A DNA stretch of 64,000 nt from Pedobacter sp. (lineage in GTDB: Bacteria > Bacteroidota > Bacteroidia > Sphingobacteriales > Sphingobacteriaceae), in the NCBI GenBank assembly GCA_025351765.1, contig JANXVH010000141.1:1-64000 (forward strand), in the 5' to 3' direction. The notes below the pieces were generated by a model. It made no database searches and was not told the DNA's origin. It was given only the letters and a program-made list of their open reading frames with translations. Shown in pieces: positions 47,113 through 55,205 of this stretch (positions within the stretch are counted from its first letter, which is position 1; every line of letters begins with the position of its first letter). The position numbers and the translations under genes were made by a program.

Positions 47113-47643
47113 ATGACAAAAAATGAATTTAATCTTCAGCTTCACGATCACTCCGTATCCTTACAGTCATTCGCTTTAAATTTTACTAAAGACATAGAAG
47201 ACGCAAATGACTTGGTTCAAGATACTATGTTAAAAGCTGTTACTTATTACAGTAAATTTAAAGAGGGAACAAATTTAAAGGGATGGTTGTTTACAATTAT
47301 GAAAAATACATTCATTAACAATTACAGAAGGCTTGTTAAAACAAATGCATTAATCACTAAAACTGACGACATTTCTTCTGCTAACCTCCACTATAGTGCT
47401 TCTACAAATGCCAGTGAAAGCAAATTCGTAATAGGAGATATCAATAAAGCCCTGTCAACTTTAGCACCTGAATATTATGTGCCGTTTATAAAATATTTTG
47501 AAGGCTTCAAATATCATGAAATTGCCGAAGAACTAAATATTCCTATTGGCACCGTGAAAACAAGGATACATGTTGCCAGGCAAATACTTAAGAAATACTT
47601 AAAAACATATTCAAAAGATATTTTAGGAGCAGACATCTCATAA
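47113..47643 (+). CDS. ECF-type RNA polymerase sigma factor
   Basis: The 176-aa protein has region 2 at about 10-80 (EDANDLVQDTMLKAVTYYSK, GTNLKGWLFTIMKNTFINNY) and region 4 at about 120-170 (PFIKYFEGFKYHEIAEELNI, PIGTVKTRIHVARQILKKY). No anti-sigma gene is adjacent. The protein closely resembles, from memory, the ECF sigma factors that sit in Bacteroidota carotenoid clusters beside a light-sensing MerR regulator. Upstream (46945-47112) are two copies of TTAAACAA (46963-46970 and 47041-47048), the same octamer as half of the palindrome before the CarH-like gene. A terminator follows. Confidence 0.9.
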   Translation: MTKNEFNLQLHDHSVSLQSFALNFTKDIEDANDLVQDTMLKAVTYYSKFKEGTNLKGWLFTIMKNTFINNYRRLVKTNALITKTDDISSANLHYSASTNASESKFVIGDINKALSTLAPEYYVPFIKYFEGFKYHEIAEELNIPIGTVKTRIHVARQILKKYLKTYSKDILGADIS

Positions 47644-47663
47644 AGTATTAATATTTCTACCTA

Positions 47664-47697
47664 AAGGCTTGGCTCAAACGAACCAGGCCTTTTTTTT
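47664..47697 (+). terminator. Rho-independent terminator after the ECF sigma gene
   Basis: AAGGCTTGG (47664-47672) pairs with CCAGGCCTT (47683-47691) with one G-T wobble, followed by a T run to 47697. Confidence 0.85.
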
Positions 47698-47738
47698 AAA
47701 GTATGCATTGCAAATAATTATATATTCTTGGCAGAAAA

Positions 47739-47972
47739 ATGGAACTTCCTATTTACACGAAACAGCAACTGGCTTTGCGCAATGGACAAGATAAACCACA
47801 AATATGGGTTGCTTTTAAAGGTCTTATTTATGATGTTTCAGAAAGCAGGTTATGGAAGAATGGTAAACATTATGAACACTGGGCGGGGCAGGACTTAAGT
47901 GATGAGCTGCCTGATGCCCCGCATACTGAAAGTGTTTTTGAAAAATTTATTGTTATTGGTTTGTTGAAATAA
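47739..47972 (+). CDS. Small cytochrome b5-like heme/steroid-binding protein
   Basis: This 77-aa soluble protein spans one cytochrome b5 fold (YTKQQLALRNGQDKPQIWVA, KGLIYDVSESRLWKNGKHYE, HWAGQDLSDELPDAPH). The His of HYEHWAGQD and the later His in PDAPH are probable heme ligands. It has no membrane anchor. The role could be electron transfer or ligand binding. Its stop codon directly abuts the stop of the convergent PfkB gene, with no terminator between. Confidence 0.85.
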   Translation: MELPIYTKQQLALRNGQDKPQIWVAFKGLIYDVSESRLWKNGKHYEHWAGQDLSDELPDAPHTESVFEKFIVIGLLK

Positions 47973-48893
47973 CTAGGCCTCTATGGTAAAAGAGCTCAGG
48001 TTAACAAACTCCTGAACACGAGCTGTCACCTCTTCTTCTGTTAGATTTAATATTTTTTCTATACCAAATTTCTCTACACAAAAAGACGCAAGGGCAGAAC
48101 CGAATATAATCGCATTCTTCATGTTGTTGAAGTTTATAGTGCCTACCTTTGCAAGGTATCCTATAAAACCTCCGGCAAAAGTATCTCCTGCGCCTGTTGG
48201 GTCGAATACATCTGCCAATGGAAGTGCAGGGGCAGAGAATATTTTGTCTTCATGGAATAGTAGAGCTCCATGCTCACCTTTTTTGATGATCAGGTATTTT
48301 GGCCCCATTTTCAAAATTTTCTTAGCTGCTTTCACGAGTGAATATTCGCCAGAGAGCTGACGCGCTTCCGCATCATTTATCGTTAACACATCTACCAATT
48401 TAATAGTTTCCAACAAATCAGACATCATTATGTCCATCCAAAAATTCATTGTGTCCAGAACGATAAGTTTTGGGCGCGTTTTAAGGCGCTTTATCACGGT
48501 TTGCTGTACTATCGGGGTAAGGTTGCCAAGCATTAAATATTCGCAGTCCTGATAGCTCTCTGGTATAATAGGATCAAAATTTTCCAACACGTTCAGCTCT
48601 GTAATCAACGTGTCGCGACTGTTCATGTCATTATGGTACTTGCCAGACCAGAAAAAAGACTTTTCACCCTTTTTTATTTGTAGTCCTTCAGTATCAATTC
48701 CATGTTCAGTAAATTTATCAATGTTCTTTTTACCAAAGTCATCACCAATTACTGCAACAATTTTAACCTTATTATAAAAGTAGGATGCGGATAAACTGGC
48801 GTAAGTTGCGGCACCACCTACTATTTTATCTGTCTTTCCAAAGGGTGTTTCAATAGCATCAAAAGCTACAGTTCCTATGATTATCAGGCTCAT
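47973..48893 (-). CDS. PfkB-family carbohydrate kinase
   Basis: The 306-aa ribokinase-like enzyme has the N-terminal substrate region GGAATYASLSASYF and the C-terminal ATP/anion-hole motif DPTGAGDTFAGGFIGYLA, with the catalytic Asp in GAGD. Substrate is not clear; this branch lacks the strict ribokinase features and could act on a sugar or nucleoside. It stands alone. Confidence 0.87.
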   Translation of the reverse strand: MSLIIIGTVAFDAIETPFGKTDKIVGGAATYASLSASYFYNKVKIVAVIGDDFGKKNIDKFTEHGIDTEGLQIKKGEKSFFWSGKYHNDMNSRDTLITELNVLENFDPIIPESYQDCEYLMLGNLTPIVQQTVIKRLKTRPKLIVLDTMNFWMDIMMSDLLETIKLVDVLTINDAEARQLSGEYSLVKAAKKILKMGPKYLIIKKGEHGALLFHEDKIFSAPALPLADVFDPTGAGDTFAGGFIGYLAKVGTINFNNMKNAIIFGSALASFCVEKFGIEKILNLTEEEVTARVQEFVNLSSFTIEA

Positions 48894-49025
48894 ATATATT
48901 TTTTAGATTTTTTTTGCTACAAATATTGCATAAATAATTTAAAAGCCCTAATATTGCATTCCCAAAACGAACAAGGGTTTGTCTCTTTGAGAATCTCCCA
49001 AAGGCGTTTTTGGTAACCAGAGTAC

Positions 49026-49099
49026 TCCTTCTTAGCTCAGCTGGTTAGAGCATCTGACTGTTAATCAGAGGGTCGCTGGTTCGAGCCCAGCAGAGGGAG
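49026..49099 (+). tRNA. tRNA-Asn (anticodon GTT)
   Basis: The 74-nt cloverleaf has its acceptor stem TCCTTCT/AGAGGGA with one G-T pair and discriminator G at 49099. The D-arm is TTAGCTCAGCTGGTTAGAGC, the anticodon arm TCTGA-CTGTTAA-TCAGA has GTT at 49060-49062, and the T-loop is TTCGAGC. No CCA is encoded. A terminator and integrase remnant follow. Confidence 0.97.
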
Positions 49100-49126
49100 C
49101 TCAGATTTTTAGGTCCGAAAATCGCA

Positions 49127-49161
49127 AAAAACCCCATTTCTAGTAATAGAATGGGGTTTTT
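49127..49161 (+). terminator. Terminator after tRNA-Asn
   Basis: AAAAACCCCATT (49127-49138) pairs perfectly with AATGGGGTTTTT (49150-49161), loop of 11 nt, with a T run. Confidence 0.88.
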
Positions 49162-49253
49162 GTTTGCATATAGGAATTCTTCTACCCACTCGAATAGTTT
49201 CTCAATGCCTGTTCTTCGTCAAGTTTTACACTTAAAAATGTCAAACTTCTCGA

Positions 49254-49277
49254 AAAATCGTTACAAAAATCGTTACA
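49254..49277 (+). repeat. Two perfect 12-bp tandem repeats upstream of the integrase remnant
   Basis: AAAATCGTTACA occurs twice head-to-tail (49254-49265, 49266-49277). Short direct repeats between a tRNA and an integrase gene are the usual place for arm-type integrase sites; this use is inferred. Confidence 0.6.
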
Positions 49278-49336
49278 GAAAAATCCAGTTATGTAGGGCT
49301 TCCGGCATCCTTAAACCCATTAAACCTACAAGAAAA

Positions 49337-50163
49337 ATGGCAACTGTAGAAGCAAAAGTGTTTGCACACCATTACAAAAATGATAGCACTTGGAATGTAA
49401 AGATCAGAGTATTTCACAAAATCCAGGTTAGATTTTTAGACACAGAACACTTTGTGTCTGAAAAACAGGTAAAAAAACATCCAAAAAACAAAACAGAATA
49501 TCTAATCAAAGATCCCTTTATCAAGAAATTGCTGAATAACGAACTCGAAGATTTTCGAATCGCAATTAGCAATTTAGGCACTCGATTAAAACTATTCAAT
49601 CCCGATGAACTCAAAAACTATCTGACTAAAGACAATGAGGATATCGACTTCATTAAATTCTGTAACGAATATATCGAAGAGCTTAAGGGGCTTAAAAAAA
49701 CAAGAGTGCAGCCAACTTTAATACAGTTAAGAATAGCATAATTGATTTCTTCAAAAGGGAAAAGGTGGTTGCAGAGGAAATCAATTTGGATTAGCTCTTC
49801 GATTGGGAGAGATTTCTCAGAACTGAGCGTATAATCACAAGATTAAACCAATTTAATGTTCCAGTCACTACAGTGCAAAAAGCTTTGACGGATTCCAGCG
49901 TCCACAATTATATGCGTGATTTGCGTGGGCTTTTTAATCATGCCCGCAAAAGATACAGTAGAAAAAGTTTGGGGATAATAAGGATAGAACATTATCCATT
50001 TGAAGAGTTCAAGATTGTTGATGCGCCACAAACAGAAAAGAGAAATACCCAAGTAAAAAGATTAAGGATATTAGGGATTGTAATCCTAAATGTAATTGTA
50101 GAGCAGAGCTTGCTAGAGATCTTTTTATGTTATCATTTTAGATGTGTGGAGTCCGCCTGGCAG
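49337..50163 (+). pseudogene. Decayed tyrosine recombinase (integrase) next to tRNA-Asn
   Basis: The ATG at 49337 starts a typical Bacteroidota integrase N-terminus (MATVEAKVFAHHYKND). The reading frame then breaks. A 1-nt deletion near 49731 moves the frame (LRNSIIDFFKREKV continues in another frame). A TAG at 49792-49794 interrupts NLD-LFDWERF, and the SAM-like core region follows (SVHNYMRDLRGLFNHARKRY). A further frameshift lies around 50060-50085. A TAG at 50139-50141 interrupts ELARDLFMLSF-MCGV. A final stretch NINIKLQQ may continue to 50248. The catalytic R-H-R-Y half is not recognisable. This is a dead integrase of an element that entered at the tRNA. Confidence 0.88.
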
Positions 50164-50248
50164 TAAAATTGTTCGCCAAAATATTAATATCAAGTTGCAG
50201 CAGGCTTCACCTCATTCTTATTTAGGCAATCGTTTAGGGAAAGTCTGA

Positions 50249-50693
50249 TTATAATATAGGCTACATTGGGCTTCCGTATGTTGATGCTCTCGCTGTTTAG
50301 CAATTTTTGGATAGTTGGCTTTGCACAGATGGAAGAGACGGATATTGCTAATAAAACAGAAAACCACAACTTTATACAATTCAACTCATAGTTTCATATG
50401 TTTAAAAGCTCATTATAAATGTAAAATTAATATTACCAAGTTAATAAAAGGTTAAATATTGCCACTTTCAAATTTCACATTATGGCTTTATTCACTCTAA
50501 AAAATTTTATGCGGTTGAGATTAACGTTTTGTGAATTTAATGTATCTGAATGATTAAATTTTAATACCTGGGCGGTTATTTTTTTGTTAAATTTAGTTTG
50601 CCGATTTAATGGTGTTTTTATCTAATCGTCTTCATTCGGGAATATTCAACTAACATGACTCTTCTATTTTCGTGCAGCAATAATTAAATAATA
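50249..50693. other. AT-rich gap without a supportable gene
   Basis: Between the integrase remnant and the broken aldo/keto reductase the sequence is very AT-rich, with stops in all frames except short ones. I see no RNA gene, repeat or promoter I can support. It probably contains decayed element sequence. Confidence 0.5.
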
Positions 50694-51245
50694 TGCGCAT
50701 GAAAAAAAACTTACTCAATTTAATACGAATGCTTTTTACAACTGCCTTTAGTGCATTACGGTAAAGCAACAAGTAGTCCGGGAGATTATGAAGAAGGTTT
50801 AGCAAACATGCTGGCTTTGCAAAAAGAAGGTAAAATCTTGCATATAGGACTTAGTAACGCTACTGTCGATCAATTCAAAAGGGCGATAAAAATGGGTAAA
50901 ATTGCCAGCGTTGAGAATATGTATAGCTACACGCAGCGTATTACAGATCCGGCGAGTCCTTACGGATTTCAGGGCGGAGAGCTGCTGCCTTTTTGTGAGG
51001 AAAATCAGATTATATTCATTCCTTTCTTTTCATTACAAACCTCTTTGCCGACCGGGCAAAATGAAATGAAAGAACTGGCAGATGCCAAAGGTGTAACTGT
51101 TGCACAACTTAATATTGCCTGGCTGCTTCATCAGTCTTCTTGGATATTACCAATTCCCGGCACTACCTCCATCCAGCATCTGGAAGAAAATATAAATGCC
51201 GCTAACATTGCCTTTTCAGATGACGAGTTAGCCTTTTTAGGTTAA
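50694..51245 (+). pseudogene. Truncated aldo/keto reductase (C-terminal part only)
   Basis: The open part at 50751-51245 encodes the last about 160 residues of an aldo/keto reductase (LQKEGKILHIGLSNATVDQF, GGELLPFCEENQIIFIPFF, LNIAWLLHQSSWILPIPGT). The catalytic Tyr/Lys/Asp half is absent. Upstream a different frame begins at an ATG (50694, or 50700) with a basic, hydrophobic start (MKKNLLNLIRMLFTTAFSA) and stops at 50762 (TAA at 50760-50762). This looks like a deletion that joined a foreign 5' end to the reductase tail. No functional enzyme is expected. Confidence 0.8.
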
Positions 51246-51387
51246 TTGAATGACATGAATAATACTACCTTCTTGGATTGTTTATAAATCAAGGGGTAAA
51301 TGTTGGCACTCAAAATGTTGTAAGAAAAGCCTGGGGTTATTGGCCTGCTTTTTAAATTTCTAAGGACGATAGTTTAATCCGTTTAGG

Positions 51388-51504
51388 CTATTCAATTGGG
51401 CTTAAAAGTTCCAGTTGTTTTACTATGTCGTTCGAATTCTGACCAGTCAGCGATATTAAATAAGCCAATTTAAATAGTGCAGCCTGCTTCTGTATAGTCG
51501 TCAT
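51388..51504 (-). CDS. 38-aa small ORF directly after the AraC gene
   Basis: The ATG at 51504 lies 2 bp after the AraC stop, implying coupling. The product is MTTIQKQAALFKLAYLISLT followed by GQNSNDIVKQLELLSPIE. I do not recognise a family. A related end (TGHNSNQFIVALKLV) is found at 53278-53355 upstream of the SDR gene on the same strand; the DNA around the shared TGxNSN codons is nearly identical (GTTCGAATT then one mismatch each side). This supports real coding. The remainder of 51246-51387 shows nothing I can support. Confidence 0.5.
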   Translation of the reverse strand: MTTIQKQAALFKLAYLISLTGQNSNDIVKQLELLSPIE

Positions 51505-51506
51505 AG

Positions 51507-52412
51507 TTAGTTAAATGACTTTCTAAAGTCGTTTGGCGAAAGATTGGTCCAGCGCTTGAATAACTTATTGAAAGATTGAGGATGTTCAAAACCGATTTGA
51601 TAGGCGATTTCAGCAATGGTGAGCCTGGTTGTACTTAACAGTACTTTAGTCTTTTCAATTAACCTGTCATGGATATGCTGTTGCGTACTTTTCCCTGTCA
51701 GCGACTTTAACATATCTGTGAGGTATCTTGGAGAAACATGAAGATGAGCGGCAACTTCAAAAACCGTTGGTATCCCATGTGCCTGATCTGCAAACCGATT
51801 CGCAAGGTAGGTATCCATCTGAACGATCAGGTCATGATGGACTGCTTTGCGTGTAAGGAACTGCCGGTTATAAAAACGATTACTGTGATTCAGTAACAAT
51901 TCAATTTGAGAAACGAGCACATCCTGGCTAAACGCGTCTGTATTATTGCCCAGTTCTGCAACAATGCTTTCAAACAGAAAGGTTATTACTTTTTTTTCCT
52001 TTTCAGATAGAAATAGCGATTCGTTCACCGCGTAAGCGAAGAAACCATATCGGTCAATGTTTTTTGCCAACGGGTAATTACGGATCAGGTCGGAATGGAA
52101 ATAGAGCGTATAGCCTTCATAACTGCTTTCGTCACCGGTCATCGTCACCAACTGATTGGGGGCTAAAAAAGCCAGACCGCCTTCCTCAAAGTCATAATAA
52201 CCCTGTCCATATTTTACCCGGCCCTTAAAATCTTTTTTAAAGGAAACCTTATAAAAATCGATCAGGAAACTTCGGCCGACATTCTCAAGAATGATCTTTG
52301 TAATGTCGTAATTCACTACCGCAACCAGCGGATGTAAGGGTTTGGGCATATACATCCTCCGCATCAATTCTGAGATGGTTTTAATTACAATAGGTGGCTG
52401 CGAAACTTTCAT
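51507..52412 (-). CDS. AraC-family transcriptional regulator
   Basis: From the ATG at 52412 the product is 301 aa. The C-terminal about 100 residues hold two helix-turn-helix motifs (FEVAAHLHVSPRYLTDMLKS and LTIAEIAYQIGFEHPQSFNK, ending FKRWTNLSPNDFRKSF). The N-terminal part is a cupin-like sensor. A longer frame starts inside the SDR gene, but the ATG 16 bp after the SDR stop is preferred. It probably regulates the SDR and the former aldo/keto reductase nearby. These genes appear more GC-rich than the flanking core genes. Confidence 0.88.
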   Translation of the reverse strand: MKVSQPPIVIKTISELMRRMYMPKPLHPLVAVVNYDITKIILENVGRSFLIDFYKVSFKKDFKGRVKYGQGYYDFEEGGLAFLAPNQLVTMTGDESSYEGYTLYFHSDLIRNYPLAKNIDRYGFFAYAVNESLFLSEKEKKVITFLFESIVAELGNNTDAFSQDVLVSQIELLLNHSNRFYNRQFLTRKAVHHDLIVQMDTYLANRFADQAHGIPTVFEVAAHLHVSPRYLTDMLKSLTGKSTQQHIHDRLIEKTKVLLSTTRLTIAEIAYQIGFEHPQSFNKLFKRWTNLSPNDFRKSFN

Positions 52413-52428
52413 TTGCACTAAGTTAGTA

Positions 52429-53169
52429 TTAATCTTGTACAGCAGGCCGTATAACAATATCGCCTACGTCCACATTATCCGGCTGACTAATGGCATAGGC
52501 CACCGCTCCGGCTATGGCTTCAGGAGTAATAGCAATCTGTACCGCCTTTTCTTTAATGGCGGACCTGGTCGCTTCATCTTTAATATGATCAGTAAGTTCT
52601 GTGTTGACAAAACCGGGTGAGATTCCTGTAACGCGGTATTTGCCGCCCGATTCCTGGCGTAGGGCCTCAGTTATAGTACGTACTGCATTCTTGGTGCCTG
52701 CATAAATGCCCTGAACCGGAACTATTTTGATGCCTGAAGTCGATATAATATTGATGATATGACCTGAGCCTTGCTGTTTAAAAACAGGCAGGGCAGCAGC
52801 TATGCCATACAAAGTGCCTTTGATGTTTACATCGATCATTTCTTCCCAATCAGTCACCTGCAAATCGTCCACACGTGAGAGACGGGCGATCCCGGCGTTG
52901 TTCACGATAACATCTAAACATCCGTAAGTTTCACAAGCAAAATTAACCAATTGAACCAGATCACTTCTTTTTTTGATATCGGTCACCACATATGCGGCTT
53001 CACCGCCAGCTGCTTTGATCCTTGTAACCAGACCTTCTAAGCGATCTTTACGACGAGCGCCCAAAACCACTTTAGCACCTTTGGCGGCCAGCATGATTGC
53101 TGTTGCTTCACCAATGCCACTGCTGGCACCTGTAATAGTTATTACTTTTCCTTTGATATTGTGTTCCAC
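52429..53169 (-). CDS. SDR-family oxidoreductase
   Basis: The 246-aa classical short-chain dehydrogenase starts at GTG 53169 (residues MEHNIKGKVITITGASS fit the family start). NAD(P) motif TGASSGIG is at 13-20, NNAG at 90-93, and the catalytic Tyr156 and Lys160 are in YAGTK. Arg39-Arg40 after the second strand favours NADP. It is the first gene of an SDR-AraC-small ORF unit. Substrate unknown. Confidence 0.92.
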   Translation of the reverse strand: MEHNIKGKVITITGASSGIGEATAIMLAAKGAKVVLGARRKDRLEGLVTRIKAAGGEAAYVVTDIKKRSDLVQLVNFACETYGCLDVIVNNAGIARLSRVDDLQVTDWEEMIDVNIKGTLYGIAAALPVFKQQGSGHIINIISTSGIKIVPVQGIYAGTKNAVRTITEALRQESGGKYRVTGISPGFVNTELTDHIKDEATRSAIKEKAVQIAITPEAIAGAVAYAISQPDNVDVGDIVIRPAVQD

Positions 53170-53277
53170 AAGGCAAAGTTCTGCAATGTTACTTGTAAAA
53201 AATTAGCCTAACCGGTTAAAAGTGTAGCCAGAATCTCCAGAACAAGTCACGCGGGGCAATGTTGGCTTGTTGAAGCA

Positions 53278-53355
53278 TTATAAGGAACCTACAAGTTTCA
53301 GTGCTACGATAAATTGGTTCGAATTATGTCCAGTCTGGGGAGCTTCAAAATCAAT
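53278..53355 (-). pseudogene. 3'-terminal remnant related to the small ORF at 51388
   Basis: On the minus strand a stop-to-stop frame reads DFEAPQTGHNSNQFIVALKL then VGSL and a stop. It matches the end of the 38-aa ORF (TGQNSNDIV then LEL). No start codon is in frame, so only the 3' end survives. It sits upstream of the SDR gene. Confidence 0.45.
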
Positions 53356-53360
53356 GATTT

Positions 53361-53391
53361 AACCCGAACTTCGGCAAGTGTGGGTTTTTTT
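53361..53391 (+). terminator. Hairpin with T tract upstream of the YegD-like gene
   Basis: AACCC (53361-53365) pairs with GGGTT (53382-53386), with an inner ACTT/AAGT stem over a CGGC loop and one internal mismatch, followed by T to 53391. The remainder of 53392-53609 holds TGCA-rich short repeats (AATGCATC at 53413 and 53430) and the phased GATACG repeats, but no gene. Confidence 0.6.
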
Positions 53392-53500
53392 GTGCACAGA
53401 ATTTGCACAAAAAATGCATCGTTTTCACTAATGCATCTAAATGCCATTAACCTTTCATTGCTACAATGAACTATCATCATTTAAATCAAAATTCGACAAT

Positions 53501-53537
53501 GATACGATTTGATACGAAAATATACGATGGTGATACG
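53501..53537 (+). repeat. Four GATACG-like hexamers phased at 10-11 bp
   Basis: GATACG at 53501, GATACG at 53511, TATACG at 53521 and GATACG at 53532 are spaced 10, 10 and 11 bp, all on one face of the helix. It could be a binding array for a regulator or recombinase. A 22-codon frame (53499-53567) spans it but is probably chance. Confidence 0.55.
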
Positions 53538-53691
53538 GTAAAACGATGCGTTTATTTTAAAGAATAATTTGTGCCGGCTCCTAAACCATTTTTTTTATAA
53601 GATTTTTTGCCATTAAGTTTGCAATAAAATACATTTAAAGTAACCGCTCAAAAGGGAGTATCAATAAGGTTATTATTGTGGGTTTTTTTAT

Positions 53692-53699
53692 TAGTTTTG
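53692..53699 (+). promoter_or_regulatory. Possible -7 element close to the YegD-like start
   Basis: TAGTTTTG matches TAnnTTTG and ends 10 bp before the ATG at 53710. A second match, TAAGTTTG, lies at 53614-53621. Neither has a well-spaced -33. Confidence 0.35.
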
Positions 53700-53709
53700 C
53701 ATCCCTTTT

Positions 53710-54981
53710 ATGAAAAATTATTTATACGGTATTGATTTTGGAACAACCAATTCTGCGTTGGCAATTTATGATGAAGATTCTAAAGAAATTCACAGTACCA
53801 TCATTATTCCCTCCCTCATCTATTTTTACCATCAGATAAAAGGCATAGATGAGCAAAGTTATGTGGTAGGAGAGGAAGCAATTATCGCATACCTTAACGA
53901 TGGCATGAAGGGTCGCTTTATCAAATCAATTAAGCAAGTCCTATCCCGAAGCAGTTTTACAGAAACCCGCATCCACAATAAAAAATACAATGCTTCAGAC
54001 CTGGTTGCCATCATTTTAAAAGAACTTAAAAGCAAGGCCGATGAATTAATTGGTATGGATTGTAAAAAGGCAGTCATTGGCAGGCCCGTATTTTTTGATA
54101 ATGATAATATACAACAGGATACACTTGCGCAAAATAGGCTTAAGAAGGCAGCCGATATTGCTGGCTTTACAGAAGTGCGTTTCCAATTTGAACCCATTGG
54201 CGCCGCTTTTGCTTATGAGAAAACACTGTAAAAAAAGGAAAATGTATTAGTAGCCGATCTAGGTGGTGGTACAACAGATTTTACCTACCTGGTATTAGAT
54301 CCTGCAAAAGTGGGTGCTAAAAATAGGAAGAATGACATGATGGCAACCGGCGGTATTTACATTGGTGGGGATAGCTTTGACGCTGCTTTTATGTGGGAGG
54401 TAGGCACGCCTTACTTTGGCAAACACACTACCTACGAAGCTACATTGGGCAAAAGATTAACCGTGCCTAAATCACTTTTTGTTAATATCTGCTCCTGGGA
54501 ACAGATGAATTTTTTTAACGGTCAGCGTATTAAAAAAGATATCGAGAATTATTACTACTTTTCAGGTAATGACCCTAAATTTAAAAATCTAATTACACTT
54601 ATAGACAATAACTTAGGTTACTCTGTATTTCAGTCAATTGAAAAAACAAAAATAGCTTTATCAAAAGCAAAGCGATCGGTATTCAGCTATAAAAGAATGG
54701 ACATCAGCATTAAAGAAGAGATCTCCTTACAGCGCTATGAGCAAATCATTGAAAAAGATGTAACACGAATTGAAGAGTACCTGAATGGATTTATGTTGCA
54801 GCACAATATTAATGTGAACGACATCGATAGCCTCTTTCTTACGGGAGGTACTTCTATGGTAGGAAGCATACAAAGGTTATTTAAAACCAAATTTCCTCAC
54901 ATCACACTAAATGCTGGAGATAATTTTAAAAGTGTTGCAAAAGGACTGGCCTATAGCGGTTACTTATTTGACAATAAGTAA
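53710..54981 (+). pseudogene. YegD-like Hsp70-family protein split by one in-frame stop
   Basis: One frame of 424 codons encodes a full Hsp70/actin-like ATPase domain. Phosphate-1 is GIDFGTTNSALAIYD (residues 7-21), the connect region is FEPIGAAFAYEKTL, phosphate-2 is VLVADLGGGTTDFTYLVLD, and the adenosine motif is LFLTGGTSMVGSIQRLF. Codon 174 is TAA (54229-54231), between EKTL and KKENVLVADLGGG. No frameshift occurs: the second part continues in the same frame. Length equals the YegD family (about 420-450 aa, lacking the Hsp70 substrate domain). A single substitution explains the stop, so inactivation is recent, or the codon is read through, or it is a sequence error. Confidence 0.88.
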
Positions 54982-55077
54982 CCGCACTAATGTTTATATT
55001 TGTTCTGCTAATTGCAGTATATGTAATCCTTAGTTAAGGGTAGGTCTATATTAAGTTAATATTTGGCTATTAACTAA

Positions 55078-55132
55078 TAGGGACGTAATAGGGAGGTAAC
55101 AGGGACCTAACAGGGACGTAACAGGGACAATC
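55078..55132 (+). repeat. Five tandem 11-bp units (TAGGGACGTAA type)
   Basis: TAGGGACGTAA, TAGGGAGGTAA, CAGGGACCTAA, CAGGGACGTAA and a decayed CAGGGACAATC follow head-to-tail with an exact 11-bp period. They lie between the YegD-like pseudogene and the hydrolase operon. The unit length equals that of the array at 25191. The flanks are AT-rich. Confidence 0.8.
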
Positions 55133-55205
55133 TCCCTTCTAAATCCTTATTAACTCCTAATTAAATTCCAATTAATAATTAATTAGCACAAAATTTGTAT
55201 TTATT

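Noticed and set aside
50190-50384. 64-aa minus-strand frame with a hydrophobic start.
   Set aside because: It lies in decayed sequence, overlaps the possible integrase tail (NINIKLQQ) on the other strand, and matches nothing I know.
53316-53343. GGTTCGA and GGGAGC pieces looking like a displaced tRNA-Asn 3' end (attR) that would close the island.
   Set aside because: Five extra bases break the match, and the segment is better explained as coding: it shares 17 of 19 bases with the small ORF near 51430, and the similarity continues at protein level.
53499-53567. 22-codon ORF over the GATACG repeats.
   Set aside because: Its repeated residues come from the DNA repeats; no ribosome site or homolog is evident.
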